A stretch of 64,000 nt of DNA from Mesostigma viride (GCA_009746045.1 RPFO01002168.1:18492-82491); one strand, 5' to 3'; numbered from the stretch's first letter, positions 31,871 to 42,919 are shown. Made by a program: numbers and translations. Notes: generated by a model not told the origin, from the letters alone.

Positions 31871-32904
31871 GTGCTGGGGGGTAGGATGGATAGGGAAAAG
31901 AAAGAGTGAAAAATGCAAGGTGTAGGGGAGTTAAATGTTTCTGCACCTCGCGGCAAAAGTCGTTGTGCCTGCCGCGTGTATTGACAAGCAGCTGTGGGCA
32001 CGGTTGCAGCAAGTGAGTACACGCCAAGGGCCTACACGGTTCATGCACTAGCACACAGCCAGTGGGACGAAACATCTGCACATATTACTTGGGTTCATCA
32101 ATTTTGCACATTACCGGCTTGGGTTCATCAACTGAATTCTGCACCTTACACTTGCATGGCTCATGGTTTCAATCGCTGCTCAATCGACGGAAAATGAACT
32201 GGCCATCAACATTCAGATATGTTAATCCTGAAAAGTCATGACCTTCCACACCAGGAGAATGAAGGTCGATGCTGCTTTGACGCATGAGCCTAATCCACGT
32301 GCTCTCGGAGGACGGAGGTCTCCACCTCGGCAGGAGCACCTGCAGGCGTCGTGGCTCGCTTACCTCAAGCAATATGCGCGTGCTGAAAGCTACCGGGGTC
32401 TAGGCAGAGTTACATTATCTGCCCGGACAAAGCATCTCTTAAACCTTTCTCGGCAACGAAGCTCTGAGCAGCGCTATATTGTCGTGGCCGGACTTCATTG
32501 TCGCCATTAAAATGTCAAAAGCTGTTTGATTCATCCAAGGAAAATGCGTGCATGGTAGACAGATCATAAGATGTCCGGGCGTATAGACATGACAAGCAAC
32601 TGCTTAGATGGCGCTCCTCGCGTTTTCCCTCGACTCAGTTCGTTAATTAAGGCGCCTAATCCAATGTAGCCAACAAGGCATCAGCTGGGTGTGACCAGAA
32701 TACAGAGCCTAGTGCACGCGGCAATATTGTTTGGTCTGTCGCACAATTGCTGTTGTGTTTGCAATTATTCTGCTCGCTCAGATGCAGGATTAACTTCGGC
32801 TTGATTTCTTAATAATTACCCTCGTGTGCAGGTCATACGGCTGACATTCCTCTAGCTTTCGTAGCCATGGCTGAATTTTGCTTCCAGGTACTGAACACGG
32901 CCTG

Positions 32905-33039
32905 CACCTCGACCCCCGAAGACGTAAAGGCATTACGTCGGAGTTTACGTACAGATCTGTATTAAGAAAACAGATCTGTATATACGCCTAGCCATCTGTA
33001 TTTTTCGGGCCCTAACTTTACAGATCTGTCAAAAGCTCT
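32905..33039 (-). repeat. Right terminal inverted repeat of 3.4-kb element
   Basis: It is the reverse complement of 29642-29778, ending CAGATCTGTCAAAAGCTC. Confidence 0.85.
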
Positions 33040-33094
33040 TTTTATTTTGAGTAGCGCAATCGACAGATCTCCTCGAGAGGATTCTGGATCATCA

Positions 33095-33284
33095 GGCGGA
33101 GCCAATTTTCGGAAGAACCGTTAGGTTCGCCAGAATTGGCGAAGCTTATAAGGCCGTACACGTGAGAAAACATAGGAATAGGGGATGAAAATCCGTCAAT
33201 CCATCCATCCATACATACATCCACCGAATTTGTCCCGAATTTGCAATACAGTAGGGTGAGGGTCTTCCGAAAATTGGCTCCGCC
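33095..33284. repeat. 22-bp perfect inverted repeat around a 146-bp loop
   Basis: The arms at 33095-33116 (GGCGGAGCCAATTTTCGGAA, then GA) and 33263-33284 are exact reverse complements. It may be a small foldback element. Confidence 0.85.
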
Positions 33285-33421
33285 GTAGAGTTTCAACGGG
33301 CAAGTTGCAAACACGCACGTTACTTGATACCTTAGATACCGGAAAGTCCGTTTTCAGTTAAGCGATACTCGGCCTACAAGACAGGTAAAAATGGCTGTAA
33401 GCTGGCCAATAATGATCGAAA

Positions 33422-33596
33422 GTCAAGACTGGCTATTTTTGGCATACCTGGCTGGGTCACCTTAACTGTTATATGGAAATAAACTAACACCCATTTCACC
33501 GGAAAAGTCAAGACTGGCATTTCAGGCTATTTTTGGCATACCTGGGTCACCTTAACTGTTATATGGAAATAAACTAACACCCATTTCACCGGAAAA
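33422..33596. repeat. Tandem duplication, units of 85 and 90 bp
   Basis: Two copies of a unit starting GTCAAGACTGGC and ending CATTTCACCGGAAAA, followed by the first 13 bases of a third. The copies are almost identical, so the duplication is recent. Confidence 0.9.
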
Positions 33597-33792
33597 GTCA
33601 AGACTGGCTCTCAGTAGGACATTAGGGGGTCGGCAATCTCAAGTAACAGGAGCGCAATCGATAGATCTCGATGAGGGCACTCCACAGAATCTGAACTCCT
33701 CATTTCCCCTCTCACCTCTTTGGTCCATAATTGGCTAATAAAATATACCCATTTCCCCGAAATCTGAACTCCACATACCAGGAATGGCCATA

Positions 33793-34851
33793 CAGTCATT
33801 CCCGCGTTAAGTTGCGTTTCTTAAGGTTGCGTTCCCCCGTTAAGTTGCGGCGCCGAAGTTTGGGGGGTGACCGCAACTTAAGCATGGAGGCCATCGCAAC
33901 TTGACGCGGTAATGACTCAATTTGCAGGTGTCAGGCCATGATTTTTGGCCGCGCAGGAGGCCATTTTTTGCCAAGTCCGGACCCGCTACGTGATTTTAGG
34001 CGGCAAAATACGCAAGCCCCACTGGCGCGCAAATTTCCCTGCCTGCTGGCTTAGGTGAAAAGCGTGAATGCAACCTTACAAATTCAGTTTTGCAGCCTGC
34101 GGGCTGCGGTACGTACATAAGAATCCACGACCATTAAATTAAATTAAATTAAATTATAACATGATGCCTCCGTTGGGAGATGATGATCATGTAGCACGGC
34201 ATATTCCATGGTGGGTGGGTGGAGTGGAGGAAGCCGCGTAATTGAACTAACCTAACTCTAAGCTATCTAGTCGGTCTAGAAAAGCCTAACTACACTACTC
34301 ATCGAAACGCCACGACCATGCAGGGTCTGTAATTGAGACATCTTGATGGAAATTACCATCATCATGCCGAATGCACCACAAAAGGGCAAAGACAAGGTTG
34401 CGTTATTAATGTTTACATGCAGGCCTTTCAGTTGACAGCCGGTAAATGAAGCTTCATTCCCTCACGACTGTTCCCAAGTTTTGTCACATTCAAACGTGAA
34501 GCCGGCTGGCAATTAAGTAACCCGCCAAAAACTGAGAAAGCCCAAGTCAGAGGGTTAAAACACACCGGCATTTGTGGTATAAAACGCAGGCACTAGTGCG
34601 TGGCGGCTGCCCACGGCGTGTCTTCAATTGCAGCCCGCCCAGTTTGTCCAAAATATCTGGCGTGGAAAATGGACTTTAATTTGGCCGGCTTTGACGGTGT
34701 AGCTGGATCGGGCTTGACGAGAGCGTATAGATGTCCGTCAGAGGAGGAGGTGGTGGGCTGCTAGCCTAATTCTACCGTTAAGTTGCGTTCCCGCGTTAAG
34801 TTGCGGCGCCAAGTTTTAGGGGGCGATCGCAACTTAAAGCGGGAATGACTG
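33793..34851. mobile_element. Mariner-like (IS630/Tc1 type) non-autonomous element, TA target site
   Basis: The ends are CAGTCATTCCCGCGTTAAGT on the left and its near-perfect inverted copy on the right, flanked by TA on both sides (33791-33792 and 34852-34853). Further inverted blocks (TTAAGTTGCGGCGCC, then AAGTTT) extend the terminal repeats to about 90 bases. No transposase ORF lies inside. TA duplication and CAGT ends fit the Tc1/mariner/pogo group. A LINE tail at 34133-34310 lies inside it and so was inserted later. Confidence 0.82.
34133..34310 (-). mobile_element. LINE 3' tail, 5'-truncated
   Basis: TTAAATTAAATTAAATTATA and the following CTCCGTTGGGAGAT-like sequence match 58392-58550, the 3' end of the LINE with an ORF2. 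It is a short minus-strand insertion with an (AATTA)n tail inside the mariner-like element. Confidence 0.75.
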
Positions 34852-34853
34852 TA

Positions 34854-36200
34854 CTTACAATGGACAAATTTGGACTGCAGGGGTCGAAATCCGTTACTCC
34901 CAACCCAAAAAATTAATTAATTCGTCGAAATGTACCTCGGTTCTACGGTGCACCGGTCTATCGCCCATGCTTTCAATTGGAGATGATTTGGCTGAGTTGA
35001 GTTGAGACTTGAGACAGACCATGGCATTGCACACCCAAAACCTTGCCCAAAACGTCAGTGTGTCAGCAACGAGACAGGCATGGCAGTTCTCTGACGCAGA
35101 TCAAGTAGGCGCCAGCCGCGAAGGGCAATCTCGAATCGACGAATTCCCTTGGTCACATAATTAGTTAATTACCCAGAGCTCAACTGGGAATTTTTTGTCA
35201 AGTCCCTGACGCCTCTTCACGAAGCAATTCAGATCTCGGTATAATACGACTTGTAAAGGGAAACAGAAAAAAAGGTTTGCGAACTAATTGGTTTGCGAAC
35301 TAATTAATGTTCGAAGCTCCTAAAAGGGCTATAGAATCTTATCTGTCTTAGCACATCTGCAGCTAGCCTTGCTTGCAGTGGGAGACTTGCTAGCAACAGT
35401 CAGTTTTCTGCCTGTGTTCCTGCGACAGACGAGCAGTTCGGCCAGGCCACATAACGCTCAGGGTACGTGTTTTAAGAACTGGGACGAAATTGGGCCTGCC
35501 CTGTGTAGATCAGGGCACGTGTTTACAATATGACGCCCTTTCGGGGGAGAAGGGTTCACTTAAATTTCTCCCTTCGGCCTGGTTTCAATGCCCGCTCTTG
35601 ATATTGCTATTTGCCTTTTATTTTCGCGAAAACGTCATGGGGGGGGGGAGGCAAAGCATAGGCCAGGACATGATTATTCAATGTGTGTGATGGGTGGGTG
35701 GATGATAGGTGGGATGTGGGCCATTGATCTGGTAGCAATCGGGCCGAGTAACACTCTCCAAATATTCTTCAAGCTACTGTTTGTTTTGCAGTTACACTTT
35801 TGTGTACAATACAGCGTGCGCACCTACATGCCCACACCCCTAGCTGTTCGCCGGTTCGTTTGCTTCGTCGCAAGGTTATGGAACTCCGTTTGATTATAAT
35901 TGGTAACTAAGCTCGCTTCCGGGGGTGTAATGTCCCTGGTTTCCAGCGATGACGGTCGTACAAGGGATCCACCCGACATCAACTGCAGTACTACGCCTGT
36001 TTCGTTGGGATCCGCACAAGGCATGGCTTGCATTACTTCGAGGCATGTGCTGTCTTCTGGGACCCCTGCATTTTTTCCTGCCATTACACATGCATGGTCA
36101 TGCCGCCTCCCTTTCCTTCGCATCATTGTCGCCGTTGATATACTTTATGTCTTGTCACCCGCTAGATGCTCGTGCCCCCATATGCCTGCGCCCCTAGGTG
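34854..36200. other. Intergenic region without recognisable genes
   Basis: AT-balanced sequence with a near-tandem GGTTTGCGAACTAATT at about 35275-35305 and a short G run at 35640. I see no coding pattern or conserved motif. Confidence 0.5.
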
Positions 36201-36209
36201 CTGGAATAC

Positions 36210-36380
36210 ATAGTGGTGTGCAGGTGCACTTTGTGCACCCAGAGCAGGTATAGTTTACACCCTACCCTTGCAGGAAGTAGCCAAGAGTGTATTCAAAGCC
36301 ATATGCCCCTTCTCAGGGATATGTGCTACATTTACTCCCAACGGAGTCATGTCACAATTCACTTCAATTCAATGCTCGTG
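36210..36380 (+). mobile_element. LINE 3' end fragment, plus strand
   Basis: GCAGGTGCAC, CCCTTGCAGGAAGTAG, ATATGCCCCTTCTC and CTCCCAACGGAGT occur in the same order and spacing as at 41030-41190, which is the 3' end of an ORF1-only LINE unit. This is an isolated tail. Confidence 0.65.
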
Positions 36381-36428
36381 CCCCGCATGTGCCTGACGTA
36401 GCTCTGCCTTGCATTTCTTTCCCCTCCT

Positions 36429-36946
36429 TATGCTACCACTCCTAGCCCTATGGCGCCCTCAGTCCTAGTACTACTGGTGCTACCACTCCTAGGCCGAGTG
36501 CTACTGGTGCTACCACTCCTGGCCCTAGAGCTACTGGTCCTTGTGCTACTGCTGCTCCTACTTACAGCCCTCTGCTGCTACGGGCTCAGAGCTACTGGTC
36601 CTCGTGCTACTCGTCTCCCGGACGTGGCAGTAACGGACGTGCCTCCCCCACCCCACATTGCTCCGCCATCTCCCACGTCTGCGGCCTGCCATCGCTCGCC
36701 ACCGTGGATGTGTGTTCCAAGCATCCTTGCCTGCCTGCGATTGGACCACCTATGGATTCACCCATGGATCTATCTGGGCTGCTAATGCTTCTGCCATCGC
36801 AACGTGGGCTGCTGCCAATACCTTTATCCCCCACACCGCCGTTGGCCTCTGCTGTGCCCGTACGTGCCTTTCCTCAGCAGGGTTGTGGGGCGACAGTGGA
36901 TCACGTGATCATGCGGACCGGGGGGGGGGCTGATGACTTGGCCTAG
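36429..36946 (+). other. Low-complexity coding-like stretch with TGATTPxP repeats
   Basis: One frame reads STTGATTPRPSATGATTPGPRATG and then continues open through a Pro/Ser/Cys-rich segment to 36946. Another frame of the same repeat gives a Leu/Val-rich ORF starting at 36450. The DNA is built from CTACTGGTGCTACCACTCCT units. It may be a remnant of a Thr/Pro-rich cell-wall type protein or a transposon product; I cannot decide. Confidence 0.3.
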
Positions 36947-37286
36947 CACCGCAGCTTGTGGCACGACCCATGCTGCGGAGCGCATGTGTCACTGTGCCCC
37001 CTCCAGCGGACACCACCCTTCCAGTGCATCGCAGCATTACAATGCACCATAGCCGTATGCCTGGATTGTCGGGCAGCAAAGCCTCAGCTATATTTTACTA
37101 TAGCTAATAATAATAGTAATAATAATAATAATCGCGCCATCTTCCACGGCGAGAACGACAGAGCTCAAGGCAAGAGCGACAGATTCCAGAAGTCTATATT
37201 TGGCAACAGGGGGGCGAAGAGACAAGCGGCTCAAGGAGACATCCATCTTTGATCCACACGCGCCCATCCTATATTGACTTTGGCCT

Positions 37287-37297
37287 ATAAAATAACC
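37287..37297 (+). promoter_or_regulatory. TATA-like sequence just upstream of the SDR gene
   Basis: CTATAAAATAA lies only about 8 bases before the ATG at 37305. At normal spacing transcription would start inside the coding region, so its role is doubtful. Confidence 0.25.
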
Positions 37298-37304
37298 CAA
37301 ACGA

Positions 37305-38498
37305 ATGGCGCGCGGCCGCTTCAGCAACCCCGCGGTGGCGGCGCTGCACGGATTCTACGACCTGTGGCGGAAGCAGGAGCTAGAGCACCGGCTGAGGGAC
37401 GATGACTCGTTTTGGGGGAGGACCGTGCTGGTGACAGGTGCCAGCTCGGGCCTGGGCCTGGCCATCGCCATCGAGGCCTCCCGGAGGGGGGGGCGAGTGA
37501 TCCTGGGTATTCGAAGCCAGGGCGGCGAGACCAGGGATGCCGTGTGTGGGGCCAGCGGGGCAGATGCTAGTGCCGTGCTGGTGCGACCGCTGGACCTGAG
37601 TGACATCGATTCCATTCACGGGTTTGTGGATGGGCTGGAGAAGGAGGGGGTGGTTGTGGACGTGGTCTATTTGAACGCAGCGTCGGCGGCACCCGGGTCG
37701 AGGAAGACGTGCAGCGGTCAGGACGAGCTGTTCCTGGTGAACTACTTGTCAAACTTCATCCTGGTCAACCTGATGCTGTCCCAGGGGGTGATCCACGTGC
37801 CGGCGTGGGCTGCTGCGGGTGGGTGTAACGGTGAGGGTGGAAAAGGGGGTAAAGGGGAGAGGGGGAAAGGGGGGAAAGGCGCGAGTGGCAAGGGCCGCGG
37901 GAAGGGTAGTGTGGAAGAGGGCGGGGCAAGCGGTGGGTCACCGGGGGCAGAGCCCAGAATAATCTTCATCACGTCCAACTCGCATGTCGGGTCCTCGGCG
38001 ATCGATTACGACGAGTTTGGCCGCTATTTTGAGTATGGCGTCTCCAAGGCCATCTCCAACTACAGCTACTTCAAGCTGATGCTGAACACGTTCGCGACTG
38101 AGCTCTCGCGGCGGCTCAACGGGTATGCCGGCGATGGCGTGGGCCCCGAGGGCAAGGGAGCCGCCGCGCCTGGGATGGGCCCGGTCAAGGCTCAGGTGAA
38201 CCTGATCTGCCCCGGCCCGGTAAACACGAACATCATCCGAGAGGTGCCTTTCATCCTCCGCATGATCCTACGGGCTATCTTCATGGTTATGTTTAGATCC
38301 CCCACGGCAGCGGCCCGGCCGGCGATATATCTGGGTGTCTCGGATGACTGGGCGGGCAAGACAAACCAATACATGCACATGTTCACGGTCAAGCGCATGG
38401 ATGAGAAAGTGTATGACGTGGCCGAGGGGGAGAAGCTGTGGAAGGAATCCGCGCGGCTTTGGAGCGGCATTGACAAGCAGGCTGCAGTGTACTGTTGA
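37305..38498 (+). CDS. Short-chain dehydrogenase/reductase (SDR), 397 aa, no introns
   Basis: A classical NAD(P)-dependent SDR. The cofactor motif TGASSGLG is at residues 44-51, LDLSD at 97-101, and NAAS at 124-127 replaces NNAG. The serine strand RIIFITSNS ends near residue 226, and YSYFK at 253-257 is the likely catalytic YxxxK because it is followed by LMLNTFATEL, as in retinol-dehydrogenase-like SDRs. A second YGVSK at 244-248 is an alternative. CPGPVNT follows. Residues about 168-213 are an unusual Gly/Lys-rich insert before the serine strand, encoded by a purine-rich repeat. The ATG at 37305 is the only in-frame start that leaves the Rossmann motif whole. The substrate cannot be told. 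It stands alone, with LINE-rich DNA downstream. Confidence 0.9.
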   Translation: MARGRFSNPAVAALHGFYDLWRKQELEHRLRDDDSFWGRTVLVTGASSGLGLAIAIEASRRGGRVILGIRSQGGETRDAVCGASGADASAVLVRPLDLSDIDSIHGFVDGLEKEGVVVDVVYLNAASAAPGSRKTCSGQDELFLVNYLSNFILVNLMLSQGVIHVPAWAAAGGCNGEGGKGGKGERGKGGKGASGKGRGKGSVEEGGASGGSPGAEPRIIFITSNSHVGSSAIDYDEFGRYFEYGVSKAISNYSYFKLMLNTFATELSRRLNGYAGDGVGPEGKGAAAPGMGPVKAQVNLICPGPVNTNIIREVPFILRMILRAIFMVMFRSPTAAARPAIYLGVSDDWAGKTNQYMHMFTVKRMDEKVYDVAEGEKLWKESARLWSGIDKQAAVYC

Positions 38499-38671
38499 AA
38501 CTTTCGGGGAGGGGGGGAGAGAGATGCAGTGGTTGTTCGTGTGTTGTCGCTGCCTTGCGCACTCACTGATGTAGGTGCTTTGCATGTATGGGATCAGTAA
38601 ACTGCTGCATAATTAGCTAGGAAGCTAGAGCTTTGCCTGGCCAACAGAGGATTTAGGCATTGTGTTGTGCA

Positions 38672-39050
38672 TGGCCGTTGTATTCATAGCGATTCGTGCC
38701 GTGGTGCCCACAACCCTGTAACTAGGACCTAGATAGCTTACACCATCCATTCAATCCCATGTTCCCCTCCCACTGAGGACTAATGCTCACGTGACGCAGT
38801 CGCGTGTCTATTAATCAATTAATTAATGGCCGTTGTATACTGTACCAAGTCTGTGGGGGCTCCGCGGGTGACCGCGTATGGCATTCATAGCGATTCGGGC
38901 CATGGTGCCCACAACCCTGTAACTAGGACCTAGATAGCTGACACCATCCATTCCATCCCATGTTCCCCTCCCACTGAGGACTGATGCTCACGTGACGCAG
39001 TCACGTGTCTATTAATTAATTTATTTATTAATACTGTACCAATTGCAATC
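38672..39050. repeat. Tandem duplication of about 197 bp ending in AATT-rich tails
   Basis: Two copies of a block from CATAGCGATTCG to CTGTACCAA share CCCACAACCCTGTAACTAGG and GCTCACGTGACGCAGTC, and each carries an ATTAATTAATT-type run. The runs look like retroelement tails. The TGTAA in the first copy (38717-38721) could serve as poly(A) signal for the SDR gene. Confidence 0.8.
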
Positions 39051-39189
39051 AGTGTATTAAATCATTGAACAGCTAGCGTCCCCTAAATAACATTGTCGCT
39101 GCATGTGCAGGGCTTGCATGCACACACATGCGGTAAAAGTGATTGACTGACGATGTTTAAAGTATAATTACTTTACATATAGACACCCA

Positions 39190-41200
39190 CATAGAGCCAC
39201 GAGGTAGCCATGGCTGACGGCGGAGCTCATAACTTTCACGTTTGAGCACCGAATTTAGCCGTGAATATATCACAATCGATGCGTCTTTCTAGGACGCACA
39301 TGCTGATATAATTTTCCGAAGCTATTACGCAATATACGATGAGCAAACGCCTCTCGACGCAACGCAGCCTGGCGGCTGCGCTCGGCAATGAAAATACGCC
39401 TGCAGCCTCGGCTGCAGCTTCGCCCCCCGGCCCAGACGGCAACGGTGCCCACTAGTCGTGCACTGGTGCTCGCCCAGCCTCCCGGGCTTGCCTCGCCATC
39501 TGCATCGCCTGAACCTAAGCGCAGTCGCTCTGCCGAGCCGCACTGGGACGAGATCGCCTTTGACATCAACGCACCTGGCTACTGGACTCGCCGCCCATCA
39601 GCCTTCATGGAAGACGTGTTTTTCGGCACGCACGCCTCGCTTGTAGCCCTGTGCTCGCACCTCACTTCCCACAACCGCGGCTGCTGGCCCGGTGGCCAGC
39701 CTGCCGACCCCGCCGAGGCTCTCCCGATAGTTCTCCGCATGAATCGCCCCAAGCTCCAACGCTTCGCCCTCTGCTCCCTCCTCGGACGCTCTGAAGCCAA
39801 GATCTGGGCTTCCCCACCGCCCCCCCCCCACCTTCCTCACCGAAGCCATCATCCGCACCCTCCTTAAGGAAGCTTTCGAGCAGCACGTGACCCCCCTTGC
39901 CGCAGATGTGGCGGCAATTGGAGGCACGCTGGCTGCCGTGAGCTTCCCACCATCCCCACCGCCACCGCCACCCTCCTCGCCTCCCCCCCCCCCCCCTCCG
40001 CCTCCACCGACTCAATCACCGCCCAGCTCCGCGACATCGACCAGCGCCTCAAGGATAATGCAATCGCTATCGAGGTCCTGCAGAACACCGCCGGCCTCAC
40101 CGCCCAGGCAGTGAAGGACATTGCCGCCAAGCCAGCCCCTGCTGGCCTGGCCGGCGATGCTCCTCCCATCACGACCTGGGCGGACATGCTTAAGCAACAT
40201 ACCACCTCCACCACCTCCGCCGTCGCAGCCCAGCTCCAACGGCAGACGCTTGACCTCCGCGAGGAGGCCGAGCTCGCCAAGCGCAGCGGCCTCAACGTCA
40301 TCGTCAAGAACTTCGACATGGAGGAAGGTGAGAATTCCGAGAAGCTTGCACGTGCGTTTGAGAGAGAAATCCTTGCACGCATGGGCCTCCTTGGTGAGAT
40401 TAAGCTGACCGCCCACCGCCTCCCCCGCGCGCGGGGTAAGGCCGGGGCGCCCCCGCTTGTTCTCATCTTTGAGAGCCCAGCGGACAAGATTTCGTTTCTC
40501 AGACGCCGCAAGCGGCTCGAGAAGACTCACTTCACCCTTGACGACGACTTGACCCTGGCGCAGCAACAACGGCGACGGGAGCTATGGCCGACATACCTCC
40601 AGCTCCGGCAGACCAAGGCGGGCCAGCCGGTGTACTGGAAGGGGGCGGCCATCTACGTCGGCCACAAGCCCTGGGCCCTGGCACGCGACCCCCTCGACCA
40701 CCGCGGCCCCAGCGACTCCAGAAGCCCCAGCCTAGGGGAATACAGCAGCAGAAGTGTAGAATAGTTAGACAGTGGCCTTGTACATGCCCGCCTACTCCAG
40801 GCACTATCCCAGCTTAGGCCTAGCCTTTTTAGTCATGTACATGTGTGCCTATGATGAGCCACCCTCCAGATGATGCCTAGCTTTATTTAATTATGCAGTG
40901 CCCATATGCAGGGAGTCACTCCCTGCTGAGAAGCCATGCCCTATAGCTCTTGTATAGCTATGCTGATCTTCCCCACCTATGACGGGCTCCCCTTAGCTGG
41001 GAGTTGCCCGAGACTCTGGGTGGTCGGTGCAGGTGCCCTAGTGCACCTAGAGCAAGTGTTGTCTACATTCCCACCCTTGCAGGAAGTAGCTTAGAATGTA
41101 TTATAGGCCATAATATGCCCCTTCTCTGGGCTATGTGCTACATATACTATACTCCCAACGGAGTTATGTTCCTAATTATAATAGACACCCAATTAAACAT
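39190..41200 (+). mobile_element. LINE unit carrying only ORF1, copy 1
   Basis: The unit begins GAGCCACGAGGTAGCCATGG, as does the copy at 61426. It contains one ORF1-like coding region and ends with a tail including ATGTGCTACATA, CTCCCAACGGAGT and TAATTATAATAG. That tail is the inverse complement of the 3' end of the ORF2-bearing LINE at 58390-60800. No ORF2 is present between. This is the layout of a non-autonomous, ORF1-only LINE derivative, comparable to mammalian HAL1. Confidence 0.7.
39339..40764 (+). pseudogene. LINE ORF1 protein (coiled coil, RRM, C-terminal domain), frameshifted
   Basis: The reading starts at the ATG at 39339 (MSKRLSTQRSLAAALGNEN), is interrupted by shifts near 39450 and 39840-40110, and then stays open from 40111 to 40764. 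The Pro/Ser-rich N-terminus with PEPKRSRSAEPHWDE is followed by a helical segment (ITAQLRDIDQRL type). Then comes an RRM-like strand, LNVIVKNFDMEEGENSE, and a C-terminal part with DDDLTLAQQQRRRELWPTY and PVYWKGAAIYVG. That order is typical of L1-type ORF1 RNA-binding chaperones. The last 217 residues are intact. Confidence 0.75.
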
Positions 41201-41265
41201 AAACAAAGCCAACGCGCTAACAAGAGATCCTAAATGGTCTGGCTGCCGATTTTCCGCCTAAAACT

Positions 41266-42915
41266 GAGTTACAGCCGACACGTCGGCCCCTTCTCGGGGG
41301 ACCAAATGCCGCGAAAACTATTGAGAATTAGGAAAAGTTTAGCTGAGAAGATCGAAAGTTTATAATTTTCCTCACAGCATGGTACTAGGGTTTGCATACT
41401 TCTGACAAAGTTATAGAGGTGTTCTGGCCGGTCAAAGTACAAGGGGTCAGGGTACTTTTTCACGTACAACGTGCATTCCGGAAAACGACGACCTGGCCAT
41501 GGCGGCTTGCGCCCACGCATGGCATTTACGTTTTCGTTCGAATTTTCTGACCAAACTCAGGAAATTGATTTTATACGTCCTAAAGATGATACAGGCCAAT
41601 TTTTGGTTCGCGGGAATGCCATTTGATAGGTGTCGGCAGCGTTCTTGCTCGAAAAAACTGCGATCAGGCCGGACGATAGAAACGTTGACAGCAATACCTT
41701 TCCGGCGTATTTTAAAGGATATATTGGTTTCTTTGTACTTGTTATGATACATAGTAGTCGTAAACGTGCAAGGGTGGCCAGAAATCGCCGAATCCAGCGA
41801 CCATGCTGCACAACTTTGGTGTGCCGAAATGCGCCATTTTGCGGCCACCGCCTGGGCCAAGGTAACGCCATCCATGCCTGGTAAAGCTTAATCATCGTTT
41901 TCCTATCGATGTTTGACGTTTATATATACGTTCTAGCTTGTGTAGCGCATTCTTTTTGCATTATTCATGCTCTTTCTTGACCCTGGCCTGGCCCCTTTCT
42001 AAAACACCCTTCTTAGATGCTTCCCTCAGTCAGTTGACCTGCCACAGGGTGATGGTGATAAGTTTTAGAGGCTGTATGGGTTTGAATACCTCCATATATG
42101 TTTGTTATACATTTCCCACACACATATTGCATGAGTGTGAGGCAGTTGGCTGGTCTCTGTGGCATCATCAAGCATGTAACCGGTGAGTAGAAGCTTCCCA
42201 TTGTCAGCATGTGCCACCAGGTGTGCTGGCCATCACCTGGCAAGCTATAGCAGCTTAGGCCTAGTTTATCCTTGCTAGGGCAAGCTGAAATAGGCTTAAA
42301 ATCACTAGTTTGTTGGTGGCTGCCTCCTAGAATGCATGCCTTGCGTAGGGTATCCGTACCACGTTACCTACGTGCATGGACAAGGTGGCACCTGCACATA
42401 GGTGCCATGTAAGGGCAGTGTGATGATGCAGTTATGTTTCCCCATCATTGTGGAAGGGAAATGTATTGTGTGGCATGGTTGGGGGCCATATTAGTAGGTA
42501 TTAGTAGGTAGTATGCCCACTCCTACCCCCTTGGTTGCTTTTTACCAACGGTACCCCTATGGGCTGTACTGGGTGTAACTGCTGGTATACCCACCCAAAT
42601 GATGACCCCAATGGCTCAAACTGTTCAGCAACTAATTGTTCATCATCCCTGAAGTGGTAGGTGCCTAGCTCTTACAACATAATTCAAAATGCACATTCTA
42701 CCAAAAATGAAAACGCTCGTCTTGACCCCCCTGACTTTGACGGCAGTTATACATGGCCTACCCTGCATATATGTAAGGTTGTGATATACCAACCCGAAGG
42801 GCAACTCATGGACATGCTTGGCCCCCAAGGACAGCCATTGGATATGGGTGGGTTGGATGGCATCTGGTTTGCAAAATTGTGAAGTTACAGCCGATGCATC
42901 GGCAGTATTTCTGCC
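41266..42915. other. 1.6-kb region bounded by similar palindromic blocks, no gene seen
   Basis: Both borders carry GTTACAGCCGA followed by a self-complementary GCCGAYRCRTCGGC (41269-41290 and 42887-42904). The interior is AT-moderate, with no convincing ORF. It could be another small transposon, but the borders are direct copies except for the palindrome, so this is uncertain. Confidence 0.35.
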
Positions 42916-42919
42916 CATT

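Larger units (their letters stand above)
29642..33039. mobile_element. 3.4-kb element with about 135-bp terminal inverted repeats, no transposase
   Basis: 29642-29778 and 32905-33039 are inverted copies of each other with only scattered differences. Each contains three copies of the palindrome ACAGATCTGT or close variants, plus the blocks GGGCCCGAAAAATACAGATG and GCTAGGCGTATATACAGATC. Between them there is no transposase-like ORF, only AT-rich sequence and a long TG/CG tract. This structure fits a non-autonomous DNA transposon. The outer boundary and target duplication are unclear because the ends fade into AT-rich DNA. Confidence 0.75.

Noticed and set aside
31135-32081. His/Thr-rich and Cys/Val-rich ORFs
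   Set aside because: They are open in all frames only because the TG/CG repeat lacks stop codons.
36450-36785. Leu/Val-rich ORF that looks like a membrane protein
   Set aside because: It is an alternate frame of a CTACTGGTGCTACCACTCCT repeat; another frame is open for longer.
41266-42915. Palindromic GCCGATGCATCGGC-type blocks considered as terminal inverted repeats
   Set aside because: Outside the palindrome the two blocks are direct, not inverted, copies, and no target duplication is visible.
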